From an uncultured Bacilli bacterium (GTDB lineage: Bacteria; Bacillota_I; Bacilli_A; RF39; UBA660): a stretch of DNA of 5,486 nucleotides. The notes beneath the pieces were generated by a model. It did not search any database and was not told the DNA's origin. It saw only the letters and a program-made list of their open reading frames with translations. Shown here in pieces: positions 5,416 to 5,486 of the stretch (positions are counted from its first letter, which is position 1; each line of letters opens with the position of its first letter). Position numbers and translations under genes: made by a program. Where the stretch lies: contig CANQHM010000061.1 in the NCBI GenBank assembly GCA_947623845.1, positions 1-5,486 on the forward strand, in the 5' to 3' direction.

Positions 5416-5486
5416 CTATGTTAGACCATATTGATTATTATTCCAATAATCCATAAATAAATAAGAAGTATTGGGATAATCTCTAA
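5416..5486 (-). CDS. Possible 3' end of a gene entering from the right edge
   Basis: Two minus-strand frames are open from the window edge. One runs from 5484 to a TAG at 5418-5416 and encodes a polar tail containing FMDYWNNNQYGLT with codons mostly ending in A or T, like the other genes here. The other runs from 5486 to a TAA at 5423-5421 and encodes a hydrophobic tail containing IPILLIYLWIIGIIINMV, which would suit a membrane protein but uses more codons that are rare here (GAG, ATC, GTC). Codon choice slightly favours the first. With only about 22 codons, neither is secure and the product cannot be named. Confidence 0.25.
   Translation of the reverse strand, partial: RDYPNTSYLFMDYWNNNQYGLT

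Noticed and set aside
5393..5422. Plus-strand promoter TTGACA with TATGTT 18 bases on
   Set aside because: The -10 is poor, no plus-strand gene follows within the window (the only short frame is 12 codons), and the region may be the end of a minus-strand gene.
5433..5451. Inverted repeat GATTATT/AATAATC as a terminator
   Set aside because: It lacks a U run on either strand and probably lies inside coding sequence; such repeats are frequent in AT-rich DNA.
1..5486. TGA read as tryptophan (Mollicutes code 4)
   Set aside because: Each of the three tryptophans in complete genes is TGG and no gene needs an in-frame TGA, so the standard code is sufficient, although no complete gene ends in TGA either.
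1..5486. tRNA, rRNA, CRISPR arrays, insertion sequences or attachment sites
   Set aside because: No cloverleaf, spaced direct repeats, transposase-like protein or terminal repeats with target duplications were seen on either strand.

Overview
The window reads as an ordinary chromosomal segment of a very AT-rich, low-GC Gram-positive bacterium. It carries the Firmicutes-type infC-rpmI-rplT operon with an attenuator leader, strong GGAGG-type ribosome binding sites, extended -10 promoters and a Firmicutes-like DNA polymerase III delta subunit. The style (AT-rich, compact, Lys/Glu-rich ribosomal protein tail) suggests an uncultured Bacilli or Mollicutes-related gut lineage, but that placement is inference. 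All tryptophans seen in the complete genes are TGG and the stops are TAA or TAG, so nothing suggests that TGA is recoded. Every supported gene lies on the minus strand, so the window is transcribed from right to left.

In transcription order, the right edge (about 5416-5486) may hold the last codons of an upstream gene, in an undecided frame. A promoter near 5349-5357 then drives a 319-residue protein I do not recognise (4369-5328). The gap from 4272 to 4368 holds a 16-bp palindrome, a hairpin terminator and an extended -10 promoter for holA (3345-4271, delta subunit of the clamp loader). The end of holA carries the promoter of a 577-residue HerA/DUF87-type ATPase (1567-3300), which is followed by a probable terminator at 1517-1543.

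Directly after that terminator comes a consensus-like promoter (TTGACA, 17 bases, TAATAT). It opens a leader of about 140 nt whose arms can fold either as an antiterminator or as an intrinsic terminator. This matches the L20-type attenuation known for this operon in Bacillus subtilis. The operon is infC (IF3, best read as starting at an ATA codon at 1339), rpmI (L35) and rplT (L20), closed by a strong terminator at 11-38.

The most unusual coding feature is the C-terminal extension of L20: a Lys/Glu-rich linker followed by a motif resembling the Rho N-terminal (SAP-like) nucleic-acid-binding domain. The other points worth a look are the AUA start of infC, the three-state leader, the HerA-like ATPase without a visible nuclease partner, and the unrecognised 319-residue protein. 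I found no mobile element, CRISPR array, tRNA, rRNA or clear defence system.
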